Shown: one piece after another, positions 8,702 to 16,228 of the stretch
How positions within the stretch are numbered: the first letter of the stretch is position 1
Layout of the letters: each line of letters begins with the position of its first letter
Origin: Tenggerimyces sp963762635
GTDB lineage: Bacteria > Actinomycetota > Actinomycetes > Propionibacteriales > Actinopolymorphaceae
Length of the DNA stretch: 64,000 nt
Assembly (NCBI GenBank): GCA_963762635.1
Contig: CAVXLQ010000008.1
Span: forward strand, 310,001 to 374,000
Direction of reading: 5' to 3'
Translations under genes and position numbers: made by a program
Notes under the pieces: model-generated
Database searches by the model: none
What the model was told of the DNA's origin: nothing
What the model saw: the letters and a program-made list of their open reading frames with translations, nothing else

Positions 8702-10681
8702 TGGCGTCCCGTCGGTTCCGGTACGGGCCGTGGGACGACGGGCCCGATCCGCTGGCGCCGCCGTACGACGTTCGCGAGGCGCTCGACCAGCTCGGCCGCG
8801 ACGTGCTCGCCGGCGGGTCGCTGCGCGAGGCGCTGCGTGACCTGCTCCGGCGTGGGCCGGAGGGGCGACGCGGGCTCGACTCGCTGCTGAACAGGGCGCG
8901 CAAGCGCCGCGAGCAGCTGCGCAAGCGCGGCGATCTCGCGGGCACGTTGGACCGCGTACGCCAGATGCTCGATCAGGCGATCGCGGCGGAGAAGGACGAG
9001 CTCGCCCGCGACCCGTCCGACGACGCACGGTTGCAGGAGATGGACCTCGACACGCTGCCCGACGGACACGGCGCGGGCGGTGCGGGAGCTGTCGGAGTAC
9101 CAGTGGCGTTCGGACTCCGCGCGGGAGACGTACGAGCAGATCAAGCAGCTGCTGCAGCGCGAGGTGCTCGACGCGCAGTTCTCCGGCATGCGCGAGGCGA
9201 TGTCGGGGTCCAGCGGGGAAGCGCAGCAGGTCCAGCAGGCGATCAAGGACATGCTCGCCGACCTGAACGAGCTGCTGGCCGCGCACGCTCGGGGCGAGGA
9301 CACGACCGACCGGTTCTCGCAGTTCATGGAGCGGCACGGGGACTTCTTCCCGGAGAACCCGCAGTCGACGGACGAGCTGATCGACCTGTTGGCACGTCGC
9401 GCGGCGGCCGCTGAGCGGCTGATGCGTTCGTTGTCGCCGGAGCAGCGCGACGAGCTGGCCCGGTTGATGAGCGAGGCGCTGGGCGACGCCGATCTGGCGT
9501 TCCAGCTGTCGTCGTTGCGGGACAACCTGCGCGCGCTGCGGCCCGGGCTGGACTGGGAGTCGCGGGCACGGATGCGCGGGCAGCAGCCGATGGGCTACTC
9601 CGAGGGCGTCGAGGCGGTCGCCGACCTGGCCGATCTGGAGGCGCTGTCCGAGCAGCTTTCGCAGGAGCATCCGGGCGCGACGTTGGACGACGTCGACGTG
9701 GAGGCTCTCGAGCGGCAGCTCGGACCTGGTGCCGGTACGGACCTGCGGGCGCTGCGAGAGCTGGAGCGGGAACTGGAGCGGCAGGGGTACGTGTCGCGCG
9801 GGCGCGAGGGCTTGCGGCTGACGCCGAAGGCCTTGCGGCGGCTCGGTGAGACGGCTCTGCGGCGGGTGTTCTCGTCCTTGGAGGCCGGCGGTCGCGGTGA
9901 CCACGACGACCAGCGGACCGGGTCGGCGGACGAGCCGACGGGGTCGTCGCGGGAGTGGCGCTTCGGTGACGAGCACCCGATCGACGCCGTACGTACCGTG
10001 CACAACGCGGTGCTGCGTGCTGCCGGGTCGGGCGCGCGCTCGTCGCGGGTCGCGCTGGACGTCGAGGACTTCGCGATCGCGGAGACCGAGCGGCGGACGT
10101 CCGCGGCCGTGGCGTTGTGCGTCGACCTGTCGTACTCGATGGTCCAGGAGGGCCGTTGGGGTCCGATGAAGCAGACGGCGCTGGCGTTGTCGCACCTGGT
10201 GGCGACGCGGTTCCGGCAGGACGCGCTGGAGATCATCGGCTTCGACCGGGTGGCGCGGCGGCTGTCGCCCGTTCAGCTGGCCGAGATCGAGCCGGACTGG
10301 ATCCAGGGCACCAACCTGCAGCACGCGCTGATGCTCGCCGGTCGGCACGTCCGCCGGCATCCGGACGCGGAGCCGGTGATCCTGGTCGTGACCGACGGGG
10401 AGCCGACCGCGCACCTGGAGGCGGACGGGTCGCCGTTCTTCTCGTGGCCGACGACGTACGAGACGCTGCGGGCGACGATCACCGAGGTGGACGCGCTGAC
10501 TCGGTACGGCGCGACGCTGAACGTGTTCATGCTCGGCGAGGACGAGGGTCTCGCGCGCTTCATCGACGCGGTCGCCAAGCGCAACGGCGGCCGGGTGTTC
10601 ACCCCCGACCTGGACCGGCTGGGCGACTTCGTCGTGGCGGACTACCTGCGCGCTCGGCGCGGCCTCAGGCGTTCCGCCTGA
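8701..10681 (+). CDS. VWA-domain protein, partner of the MoxR-type ATPase (single-base frameshift)
   Basis: Reconstructed length about 659 residues. The N-terminal part (8701-9063) and the rest (9065-10681) lie in different frames. Removing one G in GACGGAC at about 9064 restores a continuous protein (LPD-DTARAVRELSEYQW). The body is charged and helical; the last ~200 residues form a von Willebrand A domain with the MIDAS motif starting DLSYS and a later TDGEPT. It probably presents clients to the MoxR ATPase encoded upstream (known for the family). The start overlaps the ATPase stop (TGATG), and the stop overlaps the next ATG in the same way, indicating a translationally coupled three-gene operon. 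The frameshift may be an assembly error. Confidence 0.8.
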
Positions 10682-11024
10682 TGGCCGACCTCAGGCGGAA
10701 TGTGCACTGGCCGGTGGTGCGGTTCGACGACGGGTACCCGTACGTCCTGAACGCGGGCGACCTTTCGAGTCAGTGGTCGAGAGTTCGGTGTACTCCGACG
10801 AGATCGTCGCGACCTTCGACAGCGGTGGACACCGCCTCCGTCTCCACCACGCGGAAGACAGACCCTCGCTCGCGGCCGATGGCCACGTCGAGCTCGACGA
10901 GCTGAGAAAGCTCGCGAGCCATGCGCTCACGCGGTTCGCGAAGCTCGACCCTGGTCGACTCGGTGCGATCGACCAGCTGTCAGCGGCGTCGATCATCGTG
11001 ATGCTCGACGCCTCCGGCATCTGA
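10681..11024 (+). CDS. Small protein of unknown function in the MoxR/VWA operon, probably frameshifted
   Basis: The ATG at 10681 overlaps the VWA stop (TGATG), a coupling that argues for a real start. The first ~30 residues (MADLRRNVHWPVVRFDDGYP...) read well, but that frame then degrades. A well-formed sequence continues in another frame from about 10773 (VVESSVYSDEIVATFDSGGH ... IIVMLDASGI) to the stop at 11024. A one-base slip near 10770 would give one ~114-residue protein. Otherwise the real gene is an 83-residue protein starting at GTG 10773. I recognise no domain. A short hairpin (11032-11047) lies between this gene and the convergent methyltransferase. Confidence 0.45.
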
Positions 11025-11047
11025 CTCAGCCACCGTCAGGGGACGGT

Positions 11048-11776
11048 CTAGGAAGGTCGGTGCGCGACGAAGACGAGCTCCCGGCCCGGGCGGTCGGGGG
11101 CGTCGCGGACCTCGTCGAGGGCGAAGCCGTTCTCGGCGAGGTCGGCCTCGACCTCCGCGCGTTCGCGGAACCGCAGCGTCGAGTCCGAGGTCAGCACCGC
11201 GCCGTCGGCCTCGAAGACGCACGTACCGCGGAACGAGACCAGCGGCGGGCTGACGTCGGTCAGGTCGAGCCAGCTCTCCACAGCTCCGACGTCTGGGATG
11301 TCGGTCACGCCGTGAGTGTTCTCGCGGTTCCACTCCTCCCAGGCACGGCGGGCCGGGTCTCGGGTCTCGAACACCAGCCGTCCGCCCGGTCGCAAGGCCT
11401 CGAAGGCTCCGCGCAGCGTCCCCCGCCAGTCGTGCGGATCCACGATGGCCTGGGCGACGTTCGCGGTCATGGTGGCGAGGTCGACCGCGAGCGGCGGAAG
11501 GTCTGTCGCCTCGCCGTGGATCCAGCGCACCCGTTCGCTGCCCACCTTGGCGCGGGCCACGTCGAGCGACGCCTCGGCGGGGTCGACCCCGACCACGTCG
11601 ATCCCCCGCTCGGCGAGCAGCAGGGCGAATACTCCCGTTCCGCAACCGATGTCCACCACGCTGCGCGCGCCGAACTCCTCCGCCATCCGGACATACACGT
11701 CGAGATCGCCGCGATCCGGATCGAGCGCGTCATAGATCGCGGCGAGCCGCGGATGCTCGAACCCCTCGTCGGCCAT
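11048..11776 (-). CDS. Class I SAM-dependent methyltransferase
   Basis: 242 residues with a Rossmann methyltransferase fold: motif I VVDIGCGTGVFAL (about residues 41-53), the acidic end of strand 2 in VVGVDPAE, motif II-like TANVAQAIVD and post-motif LRPGGRLVFETRDPARRAW. The closest general type is the Methyltransf_25/11 group of small-molecule methyltransferases; the substrate is unknown. The ATG at 11776 has TACGTT (11783-11788) 6 nt upstream, so the mRNA may be leaderless. It is divergent from orn. Confidence 0.85.
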   Translation of the reverse strand: MADEGFEHPRLAAIYDALDPDRGDLDVYVRMAEEFGARSVVDIGCGTGVFALLLAERGIDVVGVDPAEASLDVARAKVGSERVRWIHGEATDLPPLAVDLATMTANVAQAIVDPHDWRGTLRGAFEALRPGGRLVFETRDPARRAWEEWNRENTHGVTDIPDVGAVESWLDLTDVSPPLVSFRGTCVFEADGAVLTSDSTLRFRERAEVEADLAENGFALDEVRDAPDRPGRELVFVAHRPS

Positions 11777-11832
11777 CCGGGGAACGTAGAGCGCATCGCG
11801 TCGCGACACCACTTGGTTTTCGCGCGTTCCGT

Positions 11833-11870
11833 GTGACGGGATCGTCAGACGTGTGGTTATGGTGTCCGAC
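11833..11870 (+). promoter_or_regulatory. Predicted leaderless promoter of orn
   Basis: GTGACG at 11833-11838 (-35-like) and TATGGT at 11858-11863 (-10). The -10 box ends exactly 7 nt before the ATG at 11871, and no ribosome site is present, so transcription probably starts at the A of the start codon. Confidence 0.5.
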
Positions 11871-12497
11871 ATGTATGACCGGCTGGTCTGGATCGACTGT
11901 GAGATGACGGGGCTGGACCTCGGGGCCGACGCGCTGATCGAGGTGGCAGCGCTCGTTACCGATGGCGAGCTGACGGTGCTGGGTGACGGCATCGACCTGG
12001 TGATCAAGCCGCCGCCCGCCGCGATAGATCAGATGCGTGACGTCGTACGCGAGATGCACACGTCCTCGGGACTGCTCGAGGAGCTCGCCGACGGGCTGAC
12101 GCTGGCGGAGGCCGAGGAGCAGGTGCTCGACTACATCCGGCAGTTCGCCGCCGAACCCGGGCGGGCGCCGCTGGCGGGGAACACGGTGGCGACGGACCGT
12201 TCGTTCCTGGCGCGGGACATGCAGGCGCTGGAGTCGTTCCTGCACTACCGGATCGTCGACGTGTCCTCCATCAAGGAGCTCGTCCGCCGCTGGTATCCGC
12301 GGGTGTACTACGCCTCGCCGCCGAAGGCCGGCAACCACCGCGCGCTGGCGGACATCCGCGAGTCGATCGACGAGCTGCGGTACTACCGTTCGGCGGTCTT
12401 CGTACCGCTACCGGGACCGGACTCGGCGACGGCCCGTTCGATCGCGGGCTCGATCTCCGGCCACCCGACCGGAGGGTCCGCGCCTGCTCCCAAGTAG
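11871..12497 (+). CDS. orn: Oligoribonuclease, DEDDh 3'-5' exoribonuclease
   Basis: 208 residues. The start MYDRLVWIDCEMTGLDL carries the Asp/Glu pair of exonuclease motif I, and LAGNTVATDRSFL, the IVDVSSIKEL stretch and the HRALADIRESI motif complete the DEDDh set. Oligoribonuclease degrades 2-5-nt RNAs, including pGpG from c-di-GMP turnover, to mononucleotides in the cytoplasm. The length matches the family plus a low-complexity tail of about 20 residues (PTGGSAPAPK). The ATG at 11871 is preferred over upstream in-frame GTG/ATG codons because a -10 box sits 7 nt before it. tRNA-His follows, as is common for orn in actinomycetes. Confidence 0.95.
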   Translation: MYDRLVWIDCEMTGLDLGADALIEVAALVTDGELTVLGDGIDLVIKPPPAAIDQMRDVVREMHTSSGLLEELADGLTLAEAEEQVLDYIRQFAAEPGRAPLAGNTVATDRSFLARDMQALESFLHYRIVDVSSIKELVRRWYPRVYYASPPKAGNHRALADIRESIDELRYYRSAVFVPLPGPDSATARSIAGSISGHPTGGSAPAPK

Positions 12498-12557
12498 GGG
12501 ATATCCGGTGCACGACGCGGCTGGCCACTGGTTACACTAGGTCCGCTGTCAGCACAT

Positions 12558-12634
12558 GGTGGGCGTAGCTCAGTTGGTAGAGCACCGGGTTGTGGTCCCG
12601 GTGGCCGCGGGTTCGAATCCCGTCGCTCACCCCA
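12558..12634 (+). tRNA. tRNA-His (GTG anticodon)
   Basis: A complete cloverleaf: acceptor stem GTGGGCG/CGCTCAC, D-loop AGCTCAGTTGGTAGAGC, anticodon loop TTGTGGT with GTG, and T-arm GGTTCGAATCC. The extra G-1 at 12558 can pair with C73, the hallmark of tRNA-His, and CCA is encoded at 12632-12634. Confidence 0.97.
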
Positions 12635-12728
12635 TTCTCTGACCAGGAGCGGTCGTCGGCCTGCCTTGAGGCGGCCCGGACGCGTTAGTTTCCTCCCACC
12701 TACCCACGTCGTTTCGGGGGAATCTGAC

Positions 12729-13133
12729 ATGAGTCGACGCATCCTTGCCCTCACCGCTGCCGCCGCTCTCGCGACCGCCGGCATGATCCTGACCGCTGGT
12801 CCCGCCTCCGCTGCCGAGACGTGTACGGACTTCGTCTCCGACGGCGCCGAGCTCCGGATCTGCGCCGGCCTGTCGCCGTCGGCCGGCGGCGTGGCCGCGA
12901 GCGGGCGAACGATCGAGCTGCACGAGTACCTGCGCCGCCACCAGATCACGGTGTCGCTGCAGCGGGAGAACTCCTCCGGTGGCTGGGACACGCTCGCCAC
13001 CGCGTCGGACGACAAGGGCATCGAGGAGGCCACCGCCACCACGGCCGCCTTCCCCAACACCGGCCACCTCCGCGCCTGCGCGACCGGCGGTCTCTACGGC
13101 GGCCACGAGACCGCGACCGTCTGCACGCCCTGA
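12729..13133 (+). CDS. Small secreted protein of unknown function
   Basis: 134 residues. A signal peptide (MSRRILALTAAAALATAG..., cleavage after ASA at about residue 28) is followed by a ~105-residue mature part with four cysteines (TCTDF, RICAG, RACATG, TVCTP), probably two disulfides. The ATG at 12729 has GGGGGAA 7 nt upstream. I recognise no named domain. The gene stands alone between tRNA-His and the VapBC pair. Confidence 0.75.
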   Translation: MSRRILALTAAAALATAGMILTAGPASAAETCTDFVSDGAELRICAGLSPSAGGVAASGRTIELHEYLRRHQITVSLQRENSSGGWDTLATASDDKGIEEATATTAAFPNTGHLRACATGGLYGGHETATVCTP

Positions 13134-13152
13134 GCCTGCGCTCGACAGCGAA

Positions 13153-13585
13153 CTAGGAGTTCAGCTCCAACCGCTCCGTCGGCTGGCCGGTGAGATCCGC
13201 GATCAACTCGAAGTCCTTGTCCAGATGAAGGACAACGAGGCCGGCCAGCTCCGCTGTTGCCGCGATCAGGAGATCGGGGATGAGACGGAGCCCGGTGCTG
13301 TCCACGATCGGCGAGCTGGAGCTGAACCTCGACTGCCCGATCCTCGATGGCCGGCGTCGCATACTCGACGGGCATCGCCGAAAGAGGAGGCTGTGAGAGA
13401 CCGTCGCGTAAGTCGACTGCGGTCCTCGCGGAGTAGCCGACCTCGAGCAGGGTGACCGTGGCGATCCGAACGAGGCCGCGATCGATCCGGGCTGCCCATT
13501 CGTCCAGTTCGTCGCTCTCACCCAGGCGCGCGAGAGCCGACTTGTCGATAAGCCAGCTGCGATGATCCCGCGCCGTCACGTCCAC
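13153..13585 (-). CDS. vapC: VapC-type PIN-domain toxin, single-base frameshift
   Basis: Starting at GTG 13585, the protein reads VDVTARDHRSWLIDKSALARL, with the first PIN aspartate in LIDKSAL and a conserved glutamate in TLLEVGYS. In the same frame the sequence then degrades after GQHRAPS. A one-base change near 13281 restores the PIN C-terminus (IPDLLIAATAE, LHLDKDFELIADLTGQP) with its last two acidic residues. The full protein would be about 143 residues, normal for VapC ribonucleases. It overlaps the antitoxin stop by 10 nt, the usual TA arrangement. As sequenced, the toxin is truncated before its C-terminal catalytic aspartates. Confidence 0.8.
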
Positions 13586-13800
13586 GCCTGGTCGATGACG
13601 TCAGGATCGCCGAGGTCGACGAAGATACGAGAGAACCTGCGGAGATCATCAGCTGTGACGGCGTCGTTCGACCTCCGCTGAGCGTCTTGCTTCAACTGTC
13701 GCCGGACGTACTCGCTCCGCGATAGTCCCAGTCGACCGGCATGAGCGTCGACTGCCTCGAGCACGTCCTCTGGAACATCCCTGATGAGCACATCTGGCAT
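13576..13800 (-). CDS. vapB: VapB-type ribbon-helix-helix antitoxin
   Basis: 74 residues: an RHH DNA-binding N-terminus (MPDVLIRDVPEDVLEAVDAH, then RLGLSRSEYVRRQL) and a flexible C-terminal tail that would bind VapC. The ATG at 13800 is chosen over the upstream ATG at 13833 because GGAGGTGA lies 6 nt before it. The upstream palindrome at 13811-13836 is the likely operator. Antitoxins of this type neutralise the toxin and repress their own operon. Confidence 0.85.
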   Translation of the reverse strand: MPDVLIRDVPEDVLEAVDAHAGRLGLSRSEYVRRQLKQDAQRRSNDAVTADDLRRFSRIFVDLGDPDVIDQAWT

Positions 13801-13810
13801 GTCGATCACC

Positions 13811-13836
13811 TCCGTGATATCCCACGATATCACGGA
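13811..13836. promoter_or_regulatory. Palindromic operator of the vapBC-type operon
   Basis: A perfect 11-bp inverted repeat, TCCGTGATATC at 13811-13821 and its complement at 13826-13836, is separated by 4 nt. It abuts the ribosome site of vapB, so binding of the RHH antitoxin would block expression. Confidence 0.75.
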
Positions 13837-13848
13837 CCTGGTCGAGGC

Positions 13849-15252
13849 CTACTGAGGCGAGTCCGCCACCGGTTGGGTCGCGGCCTTCTTGGGCTTGTCG
13901 GCGACGCTTCCGCCCACGGAGACGGCGTTCTCGCAGCGGGTCTGGCCGATGATCGGCTGGGCGCAGGTCAGTTGGATCACCACGCGTTCGCCCTCTTCGA
14001 AGACCACCGGTGAGATGTAGTGCTGGTCGAAGATGTTCCGGAACGTCTGCGGCTCGACCTGGTGGATGATGTCGTCGCCCTTGCGGAACTGGAGGCTGCC
14101 CGTTCCGCCCGTCGACTCGAAGAAGACCTCGGTCACTCGCAGCCGCTTGCCCTTCGGGACCCGATACACGGCGGTGTTCGTCGTCTTGCCCGGCGTCGCC
14201 CGGATCACGTACCGCTCGAAGTACGGCGTGCCTTCGAGGGCACGCCGCTGCTCCTCGATGATCCGGTCCTTGCCCGGGTCGGAACCCTTGTTGTCGATGA
14301 CCTGTTCCTTGGTCTTCTTGGCGTCTTCCTTCGCCTCACCGGCGGACGACTTGGCCTCCTTGGCCTCGCCCTTCGCCTCCGTCGCCTGCTTCTCCGCCTT
14401 GGCCGCGGCCTCCTTGATCACCACCAAGGGCTTCTCGACCGCCTGCTGAGCCGTGGACTGGATCGCCGGCCGCATCGCGAAGATCCACAAAGCCGCAGCC
14501 CCAAGCGCCAGGGCGGCGACGCCGAGGATGGCCTTGCCGAGCCACGGCGGGAGCGTCGCGTCCTGAACGGTCATGCCGTCCACCGACGCCACCGGCGTCT
14601 GCTGCTCGAACAGCGCCGGAGCGGCGCGGCCTCCCGATGGAGCCGCGGCGGAGGCCAGCGTCGCCAGGACGGTGAACTGCCGCGTACGAGAAGCCCCGCG
14701 CCACAGCCGCTCCACGTTCCGCACCGAAACCTTGGCGAACGACGCCGAGTTCGGCTCGACAGTCAGTGTCTGCGGCGAGAAGCGGAAGTCCAGCGCACCG
14801 TCGGGATCCTTGCCAGCAAGCTGCAGGACCACCGGCTGGTTGCCGCGGTTGTCCACCGCGAGCGAGTGCCGCCCGGTCTTCCGGCCGTGTGACGTGCGCG
14901 GCGTGAGCTCCGCGGTCAGGTCGCCGAACGACTGGACGTGCGCCATGCCCTCCGGCACCACGACGTCGCTCGGGTGCTCCTGCGGCTCGACGACGACCGC
15001 GAACGGCACGTCGCCCGCCGCGATCGGCGCGCCGCGTGGCACCTCGATGGTGACGACGGCGGTCGCCTCGGTCTCCGGGTACAGCGACAGCGTCGCGGGT
15101 TCCACGGTCGCGTACGCGCCCAGCTCGCCGACCACACGCAGCGAGTAGGCCTCGACGATCGTCCCGCGGTTGGCGACGGTCACCTGACAGGTGGCGGTCG
15201 AACCGGGGATCACCGTGAGGTCTTGGACGTCCAGGTGCGCAGAGGTAGCCAC
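13849..15252 (-). CDS. Single-pass membrane protein resembling the CIS-associated CisA-type protein of Streptomyces
   Basis: 467 residues. Two immunoglobulin-like beta domains of the COG1470 kind fill about residues 1-215 (for example PGSTATCQVTVANRG and a later VAVDNRGNQPVVLQLAG-like repeat). One strong transmembrane helix (about 232-256, AILGVAALALGAAALWIFA) follows, then a Lys/Ala/Glu-rich coiled coil and a C-terminal beta domain. There is no signal peptide. Similarly organised proteins annotated as hydrolytic protein sit beside Streptomyces CIS loci, where such a protein (CisA) has been reported to act with the particle at the membrane; I rely on memory for that link. The start GTG 15252 has TACTGT 6 nt upstream, so it may be leaderless. 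Confidence 0.6.
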   Translation of the reverse strand: MATSAHLDVQDLTVIPGSTATCQVTVANRGTIVEAYSLRVVGELGAYATVEPATLSLYPETEATAVVTIEVPRGAPIAAGDVPFAVVVEPQEHPSDVVVPEGMAHVQSFGDLTAELTPRTSHGRKTGRHSLAVDNRGNQPVVLQLAGKDPDGALDFRFSPQTLTVEPNSASFAKVSVRNVERLWRGASRTRQFTVLATLASAAAPSGGRAAPALFEQQTPVASVDGMTVQDATLPPWLGKAILGVAALALGAAALWIFAMRPAIQSTAQQAVEKPLVVIKEAAAKAEKQATEAKGEAKEAKSSAGEAKEDAKKTKEQVIDNKGSDPGKDRIIEEQRRALEGTPYFERYVIRATPGKTTNTAVYRVPKGKRLRVTEVFFESTGGTGSLQFRKGDDIIHQVEPQTFRNIFDQHYISPVVFEEGERVVIQLTCAQPIIGQTRCENAVSVGGSVADKPKKAATQPVADSPQ

Positions 15253-15258
15253 GCCGTG

Positions 15259-15264
15259 ACAGTA
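15259..15264 (-). promoter_or_regulatory. Predicted -10 box for the leaderless CisA-like gene
   Basis: On the minus strand TACTGT ends 6 nt before the GTG at 15252; no ribosome site is present. Confidence 0.4.
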
Positions 15265-15534
15265 CGGCGCCGCGCCGCGCCCCACACCAGGCGTGGGGAC
15301 AGCCGAACGGGCACCCGATCTCGCCCCAACAGACCGTGTTGAGTCGGCGTTGAGTGCATGACGAGCGGCCCTGTCGATACTGCCCGTACGGGCACAAGTC
15401 GGGACAGGGAACAGGAGGACGACCGGATCGTCGAAGAAGCCCAGACAAGACGTCGTCACGTCGCTGGCAGACGGTGGCGTGCGGCGAAACTGAGCGATCC
15501 GGTCGGCCCATGAGCACAGGGGGAAGTAGGGGAC

Positions 15535-16179
15535 ATGAGAGATCGCATCCCGGTGTACGTGAAGGCACTCGACCCGCTCTCGCAGGCGGGTGTGATGCAC
15601 GCTCTGCGGCACCGTACGGAAGTCAGGCTCGTCGACGGTGGGGACCTCGCGAGCCTGGACGCCAGCGAGACGACGGCGGTGGCGCTCGTCGTCGCCGAGT
15701 ACGTCGACGAGGACACCGTGCAGGTGCTGCGGATGGTGCAGCAGCACGGTTGCCGGCGCATCGTTCTGGTGGCGACGCGGGTCGACGACGGTGCGCTGAT
15801 GACGGCGGTCGAGGCTGGGGTCTCGGGTGTCGTACGGCGGTGCGACGCGACGGCCGACCGGTTGGTGCACGTGATCCAGGTCGCGTCGGCCGGCGAGGGA
15901 AGCCTGCCGCCAGACCTGCTCGGGCGCCTGCTCGGCCAGGTCTCGCGCCTGCAGCGGCACGTTCTCGCGCCGCACGGGCTTTCGCGCACGGGCCTGTCCG
16001 ACCGCGAGACCCAGGTGCTCAAGCTGATCGCGGACGGCAAGGACACCCAGGAGATCGCCCAGGAGCTCGCGTACTCCGAGCGAACGGTGAAGAACGTGCT
16101 CCACGACATCACCAGCCGCCTGCAGCTGAAGAACCGCTCGCACGCCGTGGCCTACGCCCTCCGCGAAGGCCTCATCTAA
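15535..16179 (+). CDS. NarL/LuxR-type response-regulator-like transcription factor with atypical receiver
   Basis: 214 residues. Residues 1-125 align in shape with a receiver domain, but the phosphoacceptor position reads VVAEYVDED (Ala54/Glu55, no Asp) and the N-terminal acidic pair is reduced to one Asp (D13). Phosphorylation control is therefore doubtful. Residues 147-212 are a classical LuxR helix-turn-helix (LSDRETQVLKLIADGK, then IAQELAYSERTVKNVL). GTAGGGG lies just before the ATG. It is divergent from the CisA-like gene, and regulators of this type sit beside CIS loci in Streptomyces, so CIS regulation is a reasonable inference. No cognate kinase is nearby. Confidence 0.85.
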   Translation: MRDRIPVYVKALDPLSQAGVMHALRHRTEVRLVDGGDLASLDASETTAVALVVAEYVDEDTVQVLRMVQQHGCRRIVLVATRVDDGALMTAVEAGVSGVVRRCDATADRLVHVIQVASAGEGSLPPDLLGRLLGQVSRLQRHVLAPHGLSRTGLSDRETQVLKLIADGKDTQEIAQELAYSERTVKNVLHDITSRLQLKNRSHAVAYALREGLI

Positions 16180-16191
16180 ACCCACAACGGA

Positions 16192-16222
16192 AGAACGGCC
16201 CGAGCGGTGCTCGGGCCGTTCT
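16192..16222. terminator. Bidirectional hairpin terminator between the LuxR gene and the giant secreted protein gene
   Basis: A perfect 13-bp stem (16192-16204 with 16210-16222) encloses a 5-nt loop. It lies in the 49-nt gap between two convergent stop codons. Confidence 0.8.
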
Positions 16223-16228
16223 CCATGT

